Assembly: GCF_004011695.2 (NCBI RefSeq)
Contig: NC_082421.1
Span: forward strand, 124,001 to 188,000
Direction of reading: 5' to 3'
DNA: 64,000 bases
Source of the DNA: Ascochyta rabiei
Lineage: Eukaryota; Ascomycota; Dothideomycetes; Pleosporales; Didymellaceae
In this document: positions 1 through 10,922 of the stretch, piece by piece
Position numbering within the stretch: position 1 is the first letter of the stretch
How the letters are laid out: every line of letters starts with the position of its first letter
The notes under the pieces: model-generated
The model's input: only the letters and a program-made list of their open reading frames with translations
Database searches by the model: none
What the model was told of the DNA's origin: nothing
Program-made: the position numbers and the translations under genes

Positions 1-691
1 CTAGGAGACCTCCGCAAGCACCTGCGAGCGCGGCAGAGACGAACAGGTAGCCAATCCGGAGAGCTAGTTCACGCTTGGTGTAAAAGAAAGTCAGGTACAC
101 AGCCATACCGGGGAAGAGACCTCCCTCAACAGCACCCAGAAGCAGACGGCATGCAATCAGCCCGCCATAGCTTTGCACGACACCCGTCAAGGTCGCGATG
201 ATGCCCCATGCGGTGGTGATGAAAGCGATCCAGCGCGACGGCCGCAGTTTCTTTAGGACCAGATTCGATGGCACTTCAGACAGGATGTACGTGACGAACA
301 GAATCGACACAGCGGTCTGGAACTGAGTCGAGTCCATACCAAGGTCCTCTTCAAGTCCGTACAGTCGGGCATTGCCGATGTTGACTCTGCATTACGGTTA
401 GTAAATGGCACCGGTAATGCATGGAGCTTGTGAGCTTGTCAAGCTGGTCGGTGCTTATATTCTGCTCACTCCGGGCTGGAAGACTGCATCGTGTATCAGT
501 ACTCACCTGTCGAGAAAGCTTAACAGATATAGCAACATGACGACAGGAATGATGAAAGCATCTAGCTTTCGCACAAGCTTCGCCTCGAGCAGAGGGTCGA
601 CTTCCCCCAGCTGTCGTTCAATTTCATCGCTCCTTGGCGAATGGGAGACATGAGGTTCCGTCGCCTCGTACTGCTTCTCAAGATCGCTCAT
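1..691 (-). CDS. MFS transporter, anion:cation symporter (Dal5/Tna1-like), C-terminus outside window
   Basis: N-terminal part of a major facilitator superfamily permease. Exons: 507-691 and 1-386 (runs off the window); the intron 387-506 has a GTGAGT donor and a GCAG acceptor. The ATG at 691 opens MSDLEKQ, followed by a hydrophilic cytosolic tail and the first membrane helix ending LLYLLSFLDR, then VNIGNARLYGLEEDLGM across the intron. FLDR-xNIGNA with GLEEDL, then VPSNLVLKKLRPSRW and a later RLLLGAVEGGLFPG, is the pattern of the fungal Dal5/Tna1 group, which imports allantoate, nicotinate, pantothenate and similar acids at the plasma membrane. About 190 residues (roughly five helices) are visible of a usual 480-520. 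Substrate cannot be read from the sequence. It lies beside a Zn2Cys6 regulator and an NAD-biosynthesis gene, so an acid of that pathway is possible (inference). Confidence 0.85.
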
Positions 692-1287
692 CTTGACGAT
701 CGATGTCCAAGACCCGTCACAATCAGGTTGACAAATGAGTCGGCGTTCTGTCAGGGTTTTTCGACGGGAATGCAGATATTCGCGAGGGGCTCTCTCCAGT
801 TGAGGTGGTCGCAAGGAATGTTGGATGCAGGCGCGTAAGTCTTTTCGTTCTTCACTTGCGCATCTTGAAACCAAAGGTTGGAGCCATCATTGTCGCGTAC
901 CCTGCGTCGCCACGAGCAGACGTTGTCCCTCTTAAATCGTCGGGCTTTTAGAAAGAGACCCACCTGGAGAAAGACAGAAACAGGCGCGGGGCTGAACCGG
1001 GTGACGCACTAGCCAAGTTCGGTATGACGTCCTCCTTGTCGCTGATACGGCACGACGCATAGATAACCACTGATATGGTTGCGCTGATGCCAAGCCGAGT
1101 ACAGCATTGGCAATGCTCAAGGTTGGGGGAGACTGCGACAGTCAGTAGATGGGGGTGTTGCACCCTGTCGTGGGGCGCCTTGAAGTACTGGAAAGTTGCA
1201 CCCACGGTTCTAGACTGTATCTCTTCAACTGGCGAATTAGGGTAACTCTTACCAACTCGCATCGCGATCTGCGTCAGAATCACCATC
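692..1287. other. intergenic, upstream of MFS gene and downstream of transcription factor gene
   Basis: Both flanking genes read leftward, so this holds the promoter of the MFS gene and the 3' end of the regulator gene. I see no convincing coding frame, RNA gene or repeat in it. Confidence 0.5.
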
Positions 1288-3273
1288 TCACAGCATTTGA
1301 AATTCTTTACCATAGATCAACTCGGGCAGGTCAGATGAAGTCGATGACGCATAGCCGCCCGTGCCAGAGCTCACAGTCTGCCAATCCATGGGCAAGACAA
1401 TCCCGCTATAGATGTCGATTGCAGCTGAAGGATCGATGGGCCATATCAATTCATCTCGAGGCAGCTCAATCTCAACTGCTGCGTCAGTCTGCACAGCCAA
1501 TGTGCTCGGCGCGGCTGACAGAGTCGATCGGGCGACAGCACGCACATCCTTGGCCATGGCTTTGCCCAAAGACCAGATCGATCCCATGGCGTTGAGGAAG
1601 CCGATGCTCAATTTGACCCGGTCGCGGGCAATGAGCAACGCATGATCTTCGAGAAGGTGGTTGCACGCGGAGATCTGAGCTGTGCCGATCTGCGCGCATA
1701 TGCACATGCTGAAGACGTTATGTTTCTCAATGGTACATGGGATGGCAAGGAGTTTCGTCTGCAGTTCCACTGCTTTGAGGGCACGCGCCGTGTGTGTGCT
1801 CCTCCCAGACACCGGGGGTATAAGATATGGTGCTGAGACATGAAAAGCGGTTGCTGAAAGCTCAGCTGTACTGTATGACAGCGATGACAATGGCCGATGC
1901 ATTGTCATTAGTACGCTGTTCCAATCAGCGACAAATTGTTGTGGAATCTGGTCAACGCTCACATCGCTGCAATCATGTGGGCCATGAACATGACTTCGTC
2001 AACTTGTCCATTTTTGCGCATTGGGTCTTTTTTCACAGACGGAAGTAGCGACTGCCAGATGGCAATCTTAGCATCGCAGCTTTCGACCAGCTCGCTGCTG
2101 AGCTGCCCGGTGCGGGCGAATGCGTTCATTACTTCGAATCGTCAGCAAGCTCCTGAATGCTGGAGATTTGTCATACTATGTGTGATAGTCCTGCCCATAT
2201 CGAATAGATAGGCAATTGACGAGTAAACAACCTCGAGATCTGCAAATTCCCGATGTTCAAACTCTTCCCATGTTGTCGCGGGTGCCGGTATGCGCTGAAT
2301 CCGTTAGCCAAAGGGTCTATGTTTGAATCAAACGAATTACCCCAGCTTCGAAGAACTCGTCGTCGCAGGGTAGCTCAACATCGTTGGGCATATTGGCTAG
2401 CTGATAGATAGGCGAGTTCATCACAATGGCAAAGTGCTGGTCAACAATGCTTAGAATGTACCATGTCCTTCTCCACGACTCTTCCAGCACTGGGTCACCC
2501 TCGCCATAGACTCGAGCAAAGTCTCGTCTGTTCATATCCAACTCCAGCGCGATTAAGATGGCCAGATCTAAAGTTTTTCGCGATTCGGGTCGGAGATCTT
2601 GGTGATGCTGAGCAACCGCGAAAAGCATAAGAGCCTGGACAGTAAAAGGTGTACGTGGCAATGATGGCGAGCTCATCGCTCCGAGAGCCGCCTGATAGTA
2701 TGGTTCCGACGGACACCAAGATGCATAGAGGGATCCTATCCACTCCAGGACCAACGACAGATCGCCTAGCCTGTGATCTGCAAGCAGTCTCCGTGCTTGG
2801 AAAAACTGTAGAGGAATGACGATAGGGAACGCTGGCCAGAAGTATTCGTAACACAGCTCCAGTAAGCGATCGTCATTGATTTGGAATGAAAGGGTTGTGG
2901 ACGCTGAAAATGGTGGTTCGCCAACGTGCAAACTGTCAATTGCAGGCATGCTCGCAAAGACGCTCTGAACCGGGTCATCGCTATGCAACGAAGATGCCGG
3001 CGTTGAAGAGGAGCTGTGACCGTCCGTAGAGGTGAACGCTTCGTCACTTCGTTTCGCAAGTTCGGCTTCTTGCTGTAACTTCAGCCGTCGACGTGCAAGC
3101 GCAGCCTTGTCGAGTCCTCCTCTCCTAGACTTTTGGTAGATACATTCCCTCCCGTCCCTTCTGCACCTGTTGCAGATCGGTTGGTTTGAATCACACTTGA
3201 CATGTCTGCTTCGGCATTGTATGCAAGCGAGTACAACGCGCTCGACTCGCCTTGTGTCTGAATGTGCATCCAT
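1288..3273 (-). CDS. Zn2Cys6 fungal transcription factor
   Basis: Four exons join in frame to 615 residues: 2341-3273, 2177-2294, 1963-2131, 1288-1915. The three introns (46, 45 and 47 nt) have donors GTAATT, GTATGA and GTGAGC. The N-terminus has a complete binuclear zinc cluster, Cys 17, 20, 27, 34, 37 and 44 (CX2CX6CX6CX2CX6C), with a basic linker (KSRRGG) and a short glutamine/lysine-rich helix after it. The middle carries the fungal-specific regulatory domain: YFWPAFPIV, then a long helical stretch with WRRTWYILSIVDQHFA, and VLMTMHRPLSSL across the third splice. It should be a nuclear DNA-binding regulator recognising CGG half-sites. The target is unknown; the adjacent MFS permease is the obvious candidate. 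The gene looks intact. Splice sites were chosen by eye from frame continuity. Confidence 0.88.
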
Positions 3274-3618
3274 GTTGGGCCTGAGCCAATCACGATAAAT
3301 CGTCCGTCGATCAACGGATCACTGGAGTGCGCCTTGTGCCAAATGGATTCAACAATATACAGGCCGGAGTCGAAGCCCGTTCTCACTTCTAGGGTATGTT
3401 GTTAATTCGTTCTGTAGCGATGGAGAGTGAGATTGTAAGCCTACGGGGCTGTGCACAGATGCTGGTGGGAAGGATGGAGGGTACCGAGCTCGGCCAAAAT
3501 CGGAAAGTCTCCTCCACCAATGATCTCGTTGACAAGCTTGAGCCATGCAGGCATCAGTATAGGGATGCTTCAAAACGTCTTCTACTTCTTCGATTTCCGC
3601 GACGCACAGACGCCATAT

Positions 3619-4654
3619 CTAGACCGCCAAGCTTTCACCGCCATCCTTCTTCGTCTTGGGTACAATCTTCAACGAAAAGTCCACGTGAGGAACGCCCTGA
3701 TGTATGCTGCTCGTGCTCACGATATCAATGTCCCCACAGACATACTTCTCGACGTTGTGCTCGGTCAGGCCGCCACTGACCTCGACCAAGAAAGCCTTCC
3801 TGTCCCCTGTGCCTCGTCCCCATTTCTCTTTCAGCTGCGCAGCAGCCACCTTGACACCGTCGGGCGTAAAGTTATCCAGCATGACGATGTCAGCACCGGC
3901 TGCGATGGCTTCGTCGGCTTCTTCGAAGCTCTGACACTCTACTTCCACCTTGATGGCAAAACCACCTGCTGATTTCGCGGCACGCACAGCGTTGGTGATG
4001 CTGCCTGCGGCAACGATATGGTTATCCTTCAGCATCGTCATGGCGGAAAGATCAACTCGGTGAGCGTCGACACCGCCAACAAGCATGCCGTACTTCTCCA
4101 CGAGTCGGAATCCAGGAGTGGTTTTGCGTGTGCCGGCAAGAATGTTCTGGTAGCCAGCTTTGCGCAGAAGAGTGAGCAGGCGGTTGGACTTTGTTGCGAT
4201 TCCCGAGCAGCGCGCCAGTGTGTTCAGAGCTACGCGCTCGCCCAGGAGGAGGTTGCGTACTGGTCCGCGAACGGTGGCGCAATGCGTGATCTTTTCTCCA
4301 ACAGAGTCACCTTCTTTGACGTGCCATTCGACTCTGATTGAAACTATTAGCCTGCTAAGTCTTCTGTATCAGGCTGGGGCATTACTCACGTGCAGTTCAG
4401 CTGTTTAAACACCTCATCGAAGAACGGGACGCCAGCCACGATGCCCTGAGCCCATCAGTTCTGAACTACCTTGCATCAGATTTACTCACCTCGCTCTTGC
4501 CCAGAAGTTTGGCCTCGGATATCTCCTCACCGACCACGAAACCTCCATAGTCGAAGCTCGGTGTGTCCTCTTCGAGCCATTCCGAGACGTATCGCTTGTA
4601 CGTCAGAGGCAACAGATGCGCCACCGTTCCGTGTGCTGGAGCTCCTTCGACCAT
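3619..4654 (-). CDS. BNA6: nicotinate-nucleotide pyrophosphorylase (carboxylating), quinolinate phosphoribosyltransferase
   Basis: Converts quinolinate and PRPP to nicotinate mononucleotide, the last committed step of de novo NAD synthesis from tryptophan. Exons 4490-4654, 4390-4445 and 3619-4333 give 311 residues, close to the usual 290-300. The N-terminal domain shows [18 protein letters not shown]. The barrel carries [26 protein letters not shown], the basic active-site loop [10 protein letters not shown], the [20 protein letters not shown] block, KVEVEC, and the phosphate-binding ADIVMLDN and [10 protein letters not shown]. These are the family's conserved blocks in the correct order. The start is the ATG at 4654; nothing in frame upstream looks conserved. 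Introns 4446-4489 and 4334-4389 have GTGAGT donors. The next gene downstream on this strand is the Zn2Cys6 factor, 345 nt away. Confidence 0.95.
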
Positions 4655-5085
4655 GTTGACTTGGGTGAGCAAACTGCTTGATGTACCAGACTAGAACACT
4701 GAGACTTGCAAATGCTCGGAATGGTGGTGGCTCGTGGAAGTGATGATGAGTTCGTCGGACCTTCGGTACTGCCCCGCCAATAAGCGGGCACACTCGGAAC
4801 CGCAACCAGAGCTTCACTAATGTCTCAAACTTTACGCCTTTCCCCGTCTCTTAGCTTGCAACTCGCCTCACGTAGATGTGTCTTTACAGGCTTCTTTACA
4901 TATCAAGAGTTGTCAGGGATGGCGAGACAAAGAAACGGACCTCATGGCGTGTAGTGAATCATCGTACATATTGAGTCCGGTTCTTGTACAATGACAATAT
5001 GTACAGTCAGGTCATGATCGTCTCACACTCTATTCCCACACCAGCTTTTAGGTAAGCTCTGATTGCTCGCGTATCAGTGGTATGT
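4655..5085. other. intergenic, promoter of BNA6 and 3' side of HOP2
   Basis: No coding frame or RNA gene that I can support. It should contain the promoter of the quinolinate phosphoribosyltransferase gene and the terminator of HOP2, both read leftward. Confidence 0.5.
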
Positions 5086-5968
5086 CTAGTCGTCCATGCC
5101 CCAGCCCTCTCTCAACTCCTCCAAGGCCTCCGCTCCTTCGGTCCCCTCTTTCACCATCGCCCAAAACTCTCTTGCAATCTTGTCCCTCCGTCCCATTACA
5201 CCTCTGATCACCTTCCAGTCTTTCTCAACCATGGCTCTGTCTTCGGCTGTTACTTTCATCGCGTGTCCGGCCCGCAGGCTCTCCAGTCGTGTCACGACTT
5301 CGGTCTTTTCGTGCTCGAGGGAGGCGATGCTTGACAGCATGTCTACAGTACTGAGTGTGCTGTTTAGGGATGCAAGGGTGCTTCGCAAAGTCTTGGTGAG
5401 TGCTTGAAGCTCGGTAGTCTGGGTCTGCAGGTGTGTAATGCGAGCATCGTAGTCGGCCAGCTGCTCCGTGGAGACGGCATCATCGGGGTTCTGTAGATGA
5501 TCAGCGCTGTTTGGATGACGGATGCAGTATGTGAAAGGTGTTATGGGTACAGTAACACGTGACGAGAAGAGTTGAGGTGCACATACCTGCAAAGCGTGAT
5601 AGACGATCTGCTTGCCTGCCGCTAGTCAGCTTACTCGTGCTTGCGTTGCAGTAAGTTTGCTCACCAGCTGGGCGACCCTCTATCTGCTTCTGCTCGTGCA
5701 AGTCTTTCAGGAGCTTTGCAGCAGCAGCTGCGTCATTGTTAGGCTCTTCCCCATCAATAGCTGAACGAATGGCCAACCTTTCGTGACTTTGTTATGCAAG
5801 TTGGCTGAGACATCGATAGCCGAGTACGGTCTATTCTCCTTGCCTTATAGCGGTCAGTGTGGGATTGAAGGTAGTGAAGTGAGATGTACGCAAGTAGTGC
5901 AGGATCATGTCTGAGCCCTCTGCGCCCGTCGCTTTCTCCTCCTTCTCGGTCTTCTTACGGGGTGCCAT
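5086..5968 (-). CDS. HOP2: homologous-pairing protein 2 (Hop2/TBPIP)
   Basis: Meiotic protein that works with Mnd1 to help Dmc1/Rad51 pair homologous chromosomes. Five exons (5890-5968, 5778-5843, 5665-5727, 5587-5615, 5086-5490) join in frame to 213 residues, matching the family's 200-230. The N-terminal winged-helix domain reads MILHYLRKENRPYSAIDVSA then NLHNKVTKAAAAKLLKDL and IEGRPAGKQIVYHALQ, the typical Hop2 pattern of helix, helix and beta-wing. From about residue 88 a leucine-rich coiled coil follows (ITHLQTQTTELQALTKTL), then the C-terminal part with EKDWKVIRGVMGRRDKIARE. The four introns are short (46, 50, 49 and 96 nt). The 29-nt fourth exon is easily missed by gene finders. Presence of the gene indicates that the meiotic recombination machinery is retained. 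Confidence 0.93.
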
Positions 5969-6220
5969 TGCGCTAGATGTGCGGAGAATTGTGTGGCTTG
6001 ATATGAAGGATGTGTCAAGAGGTTTGCAGTGATTGAAGACTAGAGGTTGTGCTGAGGGTCGCCCAGTCACAAGTCTGATGGTGAGTGTTTGGGAGAGAAG
6101 GCAGGAGCACTCATTGACACAGCAGGTGGGGCAAACTTGCATACCGCTGCACTACACCAAACAAGCTATGCAACCTTCCCGTGGAAGAATCAGCGTCCGC
6201 ACAACATGTTGGCTGGGTAT

Positions 6221-8763
6221 CTATCCGCCGCGCTCTCCAAACTCCCTCGACCAATCCTCAAACTCCTTCAAGCCTTGTTTACTAACTGAAGGCCTGATCG
6301 TACGCAAGCTAGCCTGGAAGTCTTCGAAGCGCATCGGGCGAATCTGATCCATTGTCATGGTGAGGAGGCTCTCACCCAGTGAGCGCAAAGGGCCCATGGC
6401 GGCGTCCTTTGCGAGTGCAGTGATGTCGGAGCCAGAGAAGCCTGTAGGACGGTTAGCGAGAGATCAACTAACTGTGGAGCAGCAAGCTGCTTTCGTACGT
6501 GTGCAATTCTTACCATCCGTGAGCGCGACCAAACGGTCAAGGTCCCGCTCGCTCATTTCGTGTTTCTGGTGGCTCAACAACGTCTTCACTTGCTGTTTCC
6601 TGACAAAGTCTTCTGGTAGTGGGATGTACTGTCGCCTGACAAATCTTCGCCTTGCTGCCTCGTCAATAGCCCACGGCAAGTTGGTCGCAGCAAGCACAAG
6701 GACACGAGTTGCATCGCCCCTCTCTTTGTCCTTTTCTGTCGTCTCCCTGCCTGCAGCCGCTTTCTGTAGGTCTGACCACTGGATCAAGAATTCAGTTTTG
6801 ATGCGACGGGTGGCTTCGTGCTCGGATGAACCTCCTCTGGACGATAGCAGGGAGTCGATTTCATCGACAAAGATAATAGATGGCGCGAGCAGTTTCGCAA
6901 GAGCGAAAAGTGCGCGCACCAGCTTCTCCGATTCACCCAAAAACTTAGACGTCAAGCTGCTTGCGGAGATGGCGAAAAAGGTCGACTTGGACTCGGTAGC
7001 GACAGCTCTTGCGAGCATCGTTTTACCGGTACCTGGTGGTCCGAAGAGCAGCATACCTCTGGCAGGCTCTCGCAATCCCATGAATAGATCCGGCCTTAGG
7101 AACGGATACACGACTGTCTCTTTCAATGCAGATTTAGCAATCTCTAACCCAGCCACATCATCCCAATGCACTTCATCTCCTTGGATGACGATCTCGTTCA
7201 AGATATTCTGTGCCGACTGCTTGTCTACACCGCGGGGAAGGTTCTTCAGTATTTCCTCGGTCTTTCTCTTCCACTCGTCAGGCTCTTCGTTCGTGTCACC
7301 GCCCTCTCCAGACTCCGCTGTCGGATTAGGAGGTAACTCTGCTCGCATCGAATCTCCTCGTTTTCTGGCTGTTCGGCGCGGTGGTCGTTGAGGCTCGTCG
7401 TCGAAGCCGTCTTCTGCGAGGGGGATTGGCTCTGGCGAATCCTGTCGTCGTACGTTCCGTGTTCGGCTGATATTACTCGGCGTTGGAGGCGCGCCTGATG
7501 GTCTTCGCGTGTTGTCAATCTCCTTGTTCCCATATCTGCTCGATCCCAAGTCACTGTACGAACGAGCAGCTGCGGACGCTGCAAGTAACCGAGGGTCCAA
7601 CTGAGCTGGAGGGTACTCTTTTCGATAGGATGGAAATGCTGGTAACGGGGGCATGGCGGGACTCGTTTGTGATGACGGCGTTCTACCCAGCTCAGCTGGC
7701 TTTTGCGGGATCGGTGGCGGCGGTGGAGCGGCCTTGCGTGGTATTGGGGGAGATTTGGGCTTCTCGGCATCGCTACTGTTCTTCGGTGCTGGTACGGCGT
7801 AGTTGGTGGATCCTGCGCCTTCACGGGTCTGGAAATAGAAGGGCGCTGGTTTAGGTGGATCCTGCGACGTAGACTGGACAAGTGGCGTCTCTGGTTGTGG
7901 TGTAGCGGCCGGCATCTCCATTGACGATCGGGGAGATATGTGTACTGGAGGAGTGGATACTTTAGGTACTGTCAAGCCGGGCCTGCTAGAGGTTGCTGCT
8001 GCAGTCCTTGCTCCGAATGCCAAAGTTGCAGCCTTGGAAGCATCAGGGCGTGACCTCATCGAGGCTGGCATCTTCGACGCTGGCTTGCCCTCCCTACTCG
8101 GTCTCAGTGTCCTGAGCATCCTGCTTCCTTTCTTCTCTGGCGACGGCGTCCGTGAAGTCTTGTCTTCTGAAGGTCCGGGCGTCAGCGTGGAGTTGCTCAT
8201 CGTCTGCGTCAGACTGTTGATCCGTTTCGATGTGTTTCCAGAACTCTTTCGTGACGCCATCGAGGGACGAGTAGGTAGTGGTGGAGGTCTTGCAAGGTCG
8301 CTCTGAACTACAGGCGGTATCGACCGCCCTCCAGGCCATTCTGACGAGGCGTTTGTATCGGTTCGGGCCAAGGTTACACCGTAAGGAGGCGGGGTGGGGG
8401 CTTGGGCGTCGGTGCTCGAGAGGCTCTCCTTGGACTCTTCTCTGCTCTTCTTCAGTGCCTCGAGTAGGTCGACGCGTTCTTTGCACTGCAGTTCCAGCTG
8501 TCGCAACGACTCCAGCAGGGCCCTCTCTGTCTCAGACGACGGGCGGTAGGTGGTGGGGTTGCGGCGGGCGTTGTGGTAGTAGATGTGATCGAGCGCAATC
8601 TTCCATGAGCGCAGGGCTTCTTTCTCGTTGTGCTGGTGCGGTGCATCAGTGCTGTCTAGGCTGGACCTGTTCATAGAACACCAACCTGACTCTCAAAGTA
8701 GACTGCAGTCGAGCAGGCCAGGAACGCCTCATCGTAGGCCTTCTGCGTGGTGTTGGCACGCAT
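6221..8763 (-). CDS. MIT-domain AAA ATPase (Sap1/Yta6/spastin-like)
   Basis: Exons 8686-8763, 6514-8632 and 6221-6441 join in frame to 805 residues. The first exon (26 codons, [14 protein letters not shown]) and the start of the second ([10 protein letters not shown]) form one helical N-terminal domain of the microtubule-interacting-and-trafficking (MIT) kind. A proline/serine-rich linker follows to about residue 490. A meiotic-clade AAA module comes next: [16 protein letters not shown], Walker A GPPGTGKT near residue 555, Walker [12 protein letters not shown] near 610, sensor [20 protein letters not shown], then [19 protein letters not shown] and the Vps4-type tail [18 protein letters not shown]. 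The clade includes yeast Sap1 and Yta6, fidgetin, spastin and Vps4; the long linker and MIT domain favour Sap1/Yta6 or spastin. Introns: 8633-8685 and 6442-6513. Starting at the ATG at 8674 would read through the first intron and lose the first part of the MIT helix bundle. Confidence 0.88.
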
Positions 8764-9562
8764 CGTGTGGAGCGCAGGATTGTGGGCGAATGTCGAATTA
8801 CGGCATGTGGCGGGGGTGATCGAGAGGGTATCGCACTGCAATGGAAACGGCCCAGATGTGGCTTGAAGCTCAGCGGTCTGGTGTCGTATTGCGCCAGGCC
8901 ATGTCCGCGCTTGCCTGTGACGTAGCGCCCGCTGCTGCCATTCTAAGCATCACAAGGCTGAACGGCTGCGGCAGCACGCGACGCGTGTCCCGTTTGGGGC
9001 TCATGTCCCAGCCGCACGCCCCAGAGCACCAGGCTTGAGAGATCAGACCACCTTGATTCACTTGCACACAGTCTCACGGGTACAAGCGACGTAGCCAAGG
9101 ATGAACAGGGCGTGGGCGGGTCGCATGCAGATCTACACTAGGGGGGCCAGCTTTATCGATTACGCTCCTCTTTTCTGCGGCGCACGCAAGTAAGTAAGTA
9201 AGCAAGCATACATATTAGACAGAGCGAGTCGACAATGCCAGCGGACGAGACGCCGATGCTATATTTCCCATATGATACAAACTTTGCCTGCGCTGACTGC
9301 ATAACGCTCAAAAAAGAAGCGTCGAAAATCCTGTACGCCGCCACATGGTCCTTCCAGATATCAAAGCCAGGAAAGCTTCTATGGCTATACAACGAAGTGT
9401 GAAGACCGTCACGCTTGCCTGTCAAGCTCGCACAGGGCGGCTCTTGTAGCCTACTCCATGCTGAAAACGCCAAAACCTTTTCTACTCTTGGGACGGTGTA
9501 TGTCGCATTATGGTAACATGCGCTGGGGGGTGCGAGCGCATGGTTGCGTGGGGAGATTGTCG
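8764..9562. other. intergenic between AAA ATPase and mitochondrial carrier genes
   Basis: It contains a 106-codon open frame on the minus strand (9153-9473) with no recognisable motif and a composition like its surroundings; I do not call it a gene. The AAA ATPase promoter lies just right of 8763. Confidence 0.45.
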
Positions 9563-10922
9563 TTATAAAGCGGTGTTGGGGTTGGTGCTACGCGCAATAA
9601 AAAACGCCTTTGCCATCTCGTACGCAGACCTGCACATGCGTTAGTTCCGAGGTGGTACAAGTCTGACATGAGTGCTCACCAGCAAATCGCCGTGCTGGGC
9701 ATTGTGGTGATGATCCTGGGTTTCAGGCCACGGAAATAGCCCTTGTAGCCCTCCCTCTGGTGTATAATCTTGGCTGCCTGGAGCAGGCCAGAGACTGTCC
9801 TCAACTCAACGTCGCGAGCGCTTCCTCGTGTCTGCAGCAGTGTCTTGATGACATCTAGAGGCGTGGTGAGCGCCGCAGCAAAGCCACCAGCCAGACCTCC
9901 AGCGAAGCAATGCGTGTACGGGTCATAACGGCCAGTGGGGTTCATGACCTTGGATATCGATTCGTATGACATGAACTGCAGCGCTGTGAAGGGCACCGTC
10001 ATGCACAGTGTGGTGGGGTACGAGACGTAGAATGCGCCAATGCCTTCCTTGCGGAACACGTCCCGGGCGCAGTGACTGACAGAGGTGTAGATGGAGCCGT
10101 GCAATTGCATGCGCTGTTTGATAACTGTGCAACAGTCAGTGTTTGCCGATGCGACGACACTGGAGCCACCAACCGTCGAATGGGTTCATCAGCGCATCGC
10201 TGGTGATGGTGGCTGCGGCACCGCTGGCAGCTGTGGCGGGTTAGCGACGCCTCCTGAGACGAGGTTTCTGGATTTCTAGATTTCTAGATTTCTGGGCGTT
10301 GCGCACCTGCAGCGAGGGGGTGGTGTTCATGGCTCTCGCCCTCGTTTCCACCGAGAGCGTGTTTTGCGGCCTCGTAGGACGCGAAATAAACAGCGTGCGC
10401 AGGGCCTGGTGTCGGTGTCAGTTGCGCGGCGAGAAAGGCGGTGATGCCAAGTGTATGTACCGGCGCCCAGAATGACACTGGAGAGCCCCTTCCATAGCGA
10501 CCGGAAGCCCTCTGCCCTCGACACGGTCACGAGGGCATTGGCGATCGAGTTCTGGTATGTCGCTGTAGGCCCCGGGTTGATGACCTGCATCCTCGTCTGG
10601 CCGGGGATTAGCACATGGCTCAGGATGGCAGCGAGATTCTCGTCGGGCGGCGTACCTTGAGCATGTCGACGGGGTACATGACCGAGTGTTCCTGGATGCG
10701 CTGTCAGTTGCTGTGAAGCTGTCGCGGCGACTTCGGACGCTTACCGCAATGCCTGCGAACGCGCCCGCCAGCATGTTCGCGCCGAGCGAGAAGTTTGGCG
10801 GGAGGGCCTCATAGCTGTGGCGCAAGTCAGCGATGCGTGTTTCGCAGCTGTTCGCCCTGCCGGGAGCCGTACTCATGCTCTGCTTCTTCGACACTGACTG
10901 CTGGCCGATCATGGCCACCCAT
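9563..10922 (-). CDS. mitochondrial iron carrier, Mrs3/Mrs4 (mitoferrin) type
   Basis: Inner-membrane carrier of the mitochondrial carrier family; Mrs3/4 members move ferrous iron into the matrix for heme and Fe-S synthesis. Eight exons join in frame to 319 residues: 10873-10922, 10745-10814, 10656-10691, 10461-10596, 10307-10405, 10174-10230, 9680-10124, 9563-9629. All three repeats keep the carrier signature: MYPVDMLKTRMQV, MNPFDVIKQRMQLHG and TTPLDVIKTLLQTRG. The second, with FYVSYPTTLCMTVPFTALQF, is characteristic of the Mrs3/4 subfamily, as is YEALPPNFSLGANMLAGAFA near the N-terminus. The start at 10922 (MGGHDRPAV) is the first ATG in frame after an upstream stop; an unseen upstream exon is possible. 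The intron 10231-10306 holds three copies of a short TTTCTAGA-like repeat. Seven introns in 1.36 kb make this the most fragmented gene here. Confidence 0.92.

Noticed and set aside
6357..7391. 344-codon open frame on the plus strand
   Set aside because: It lies antisense to the AAA domain of the MIT/AAA ATPase gene; its Ser-rich translation has no motif, and the minus strand carries Walker A and B.
8672..8674. ATG at 8674 as the start of the MIT/AAA protein
   Set aside because: It lies inside a 53-nt intron. Splicing 8686 to 8632 joins two halves of the MIT helices and gives a start at 8763.
9153..9473. 106-codon minus-strand frame
   Set aside because: Contains a hydrophobic end but no family pattern; start context and neighbours give no support.
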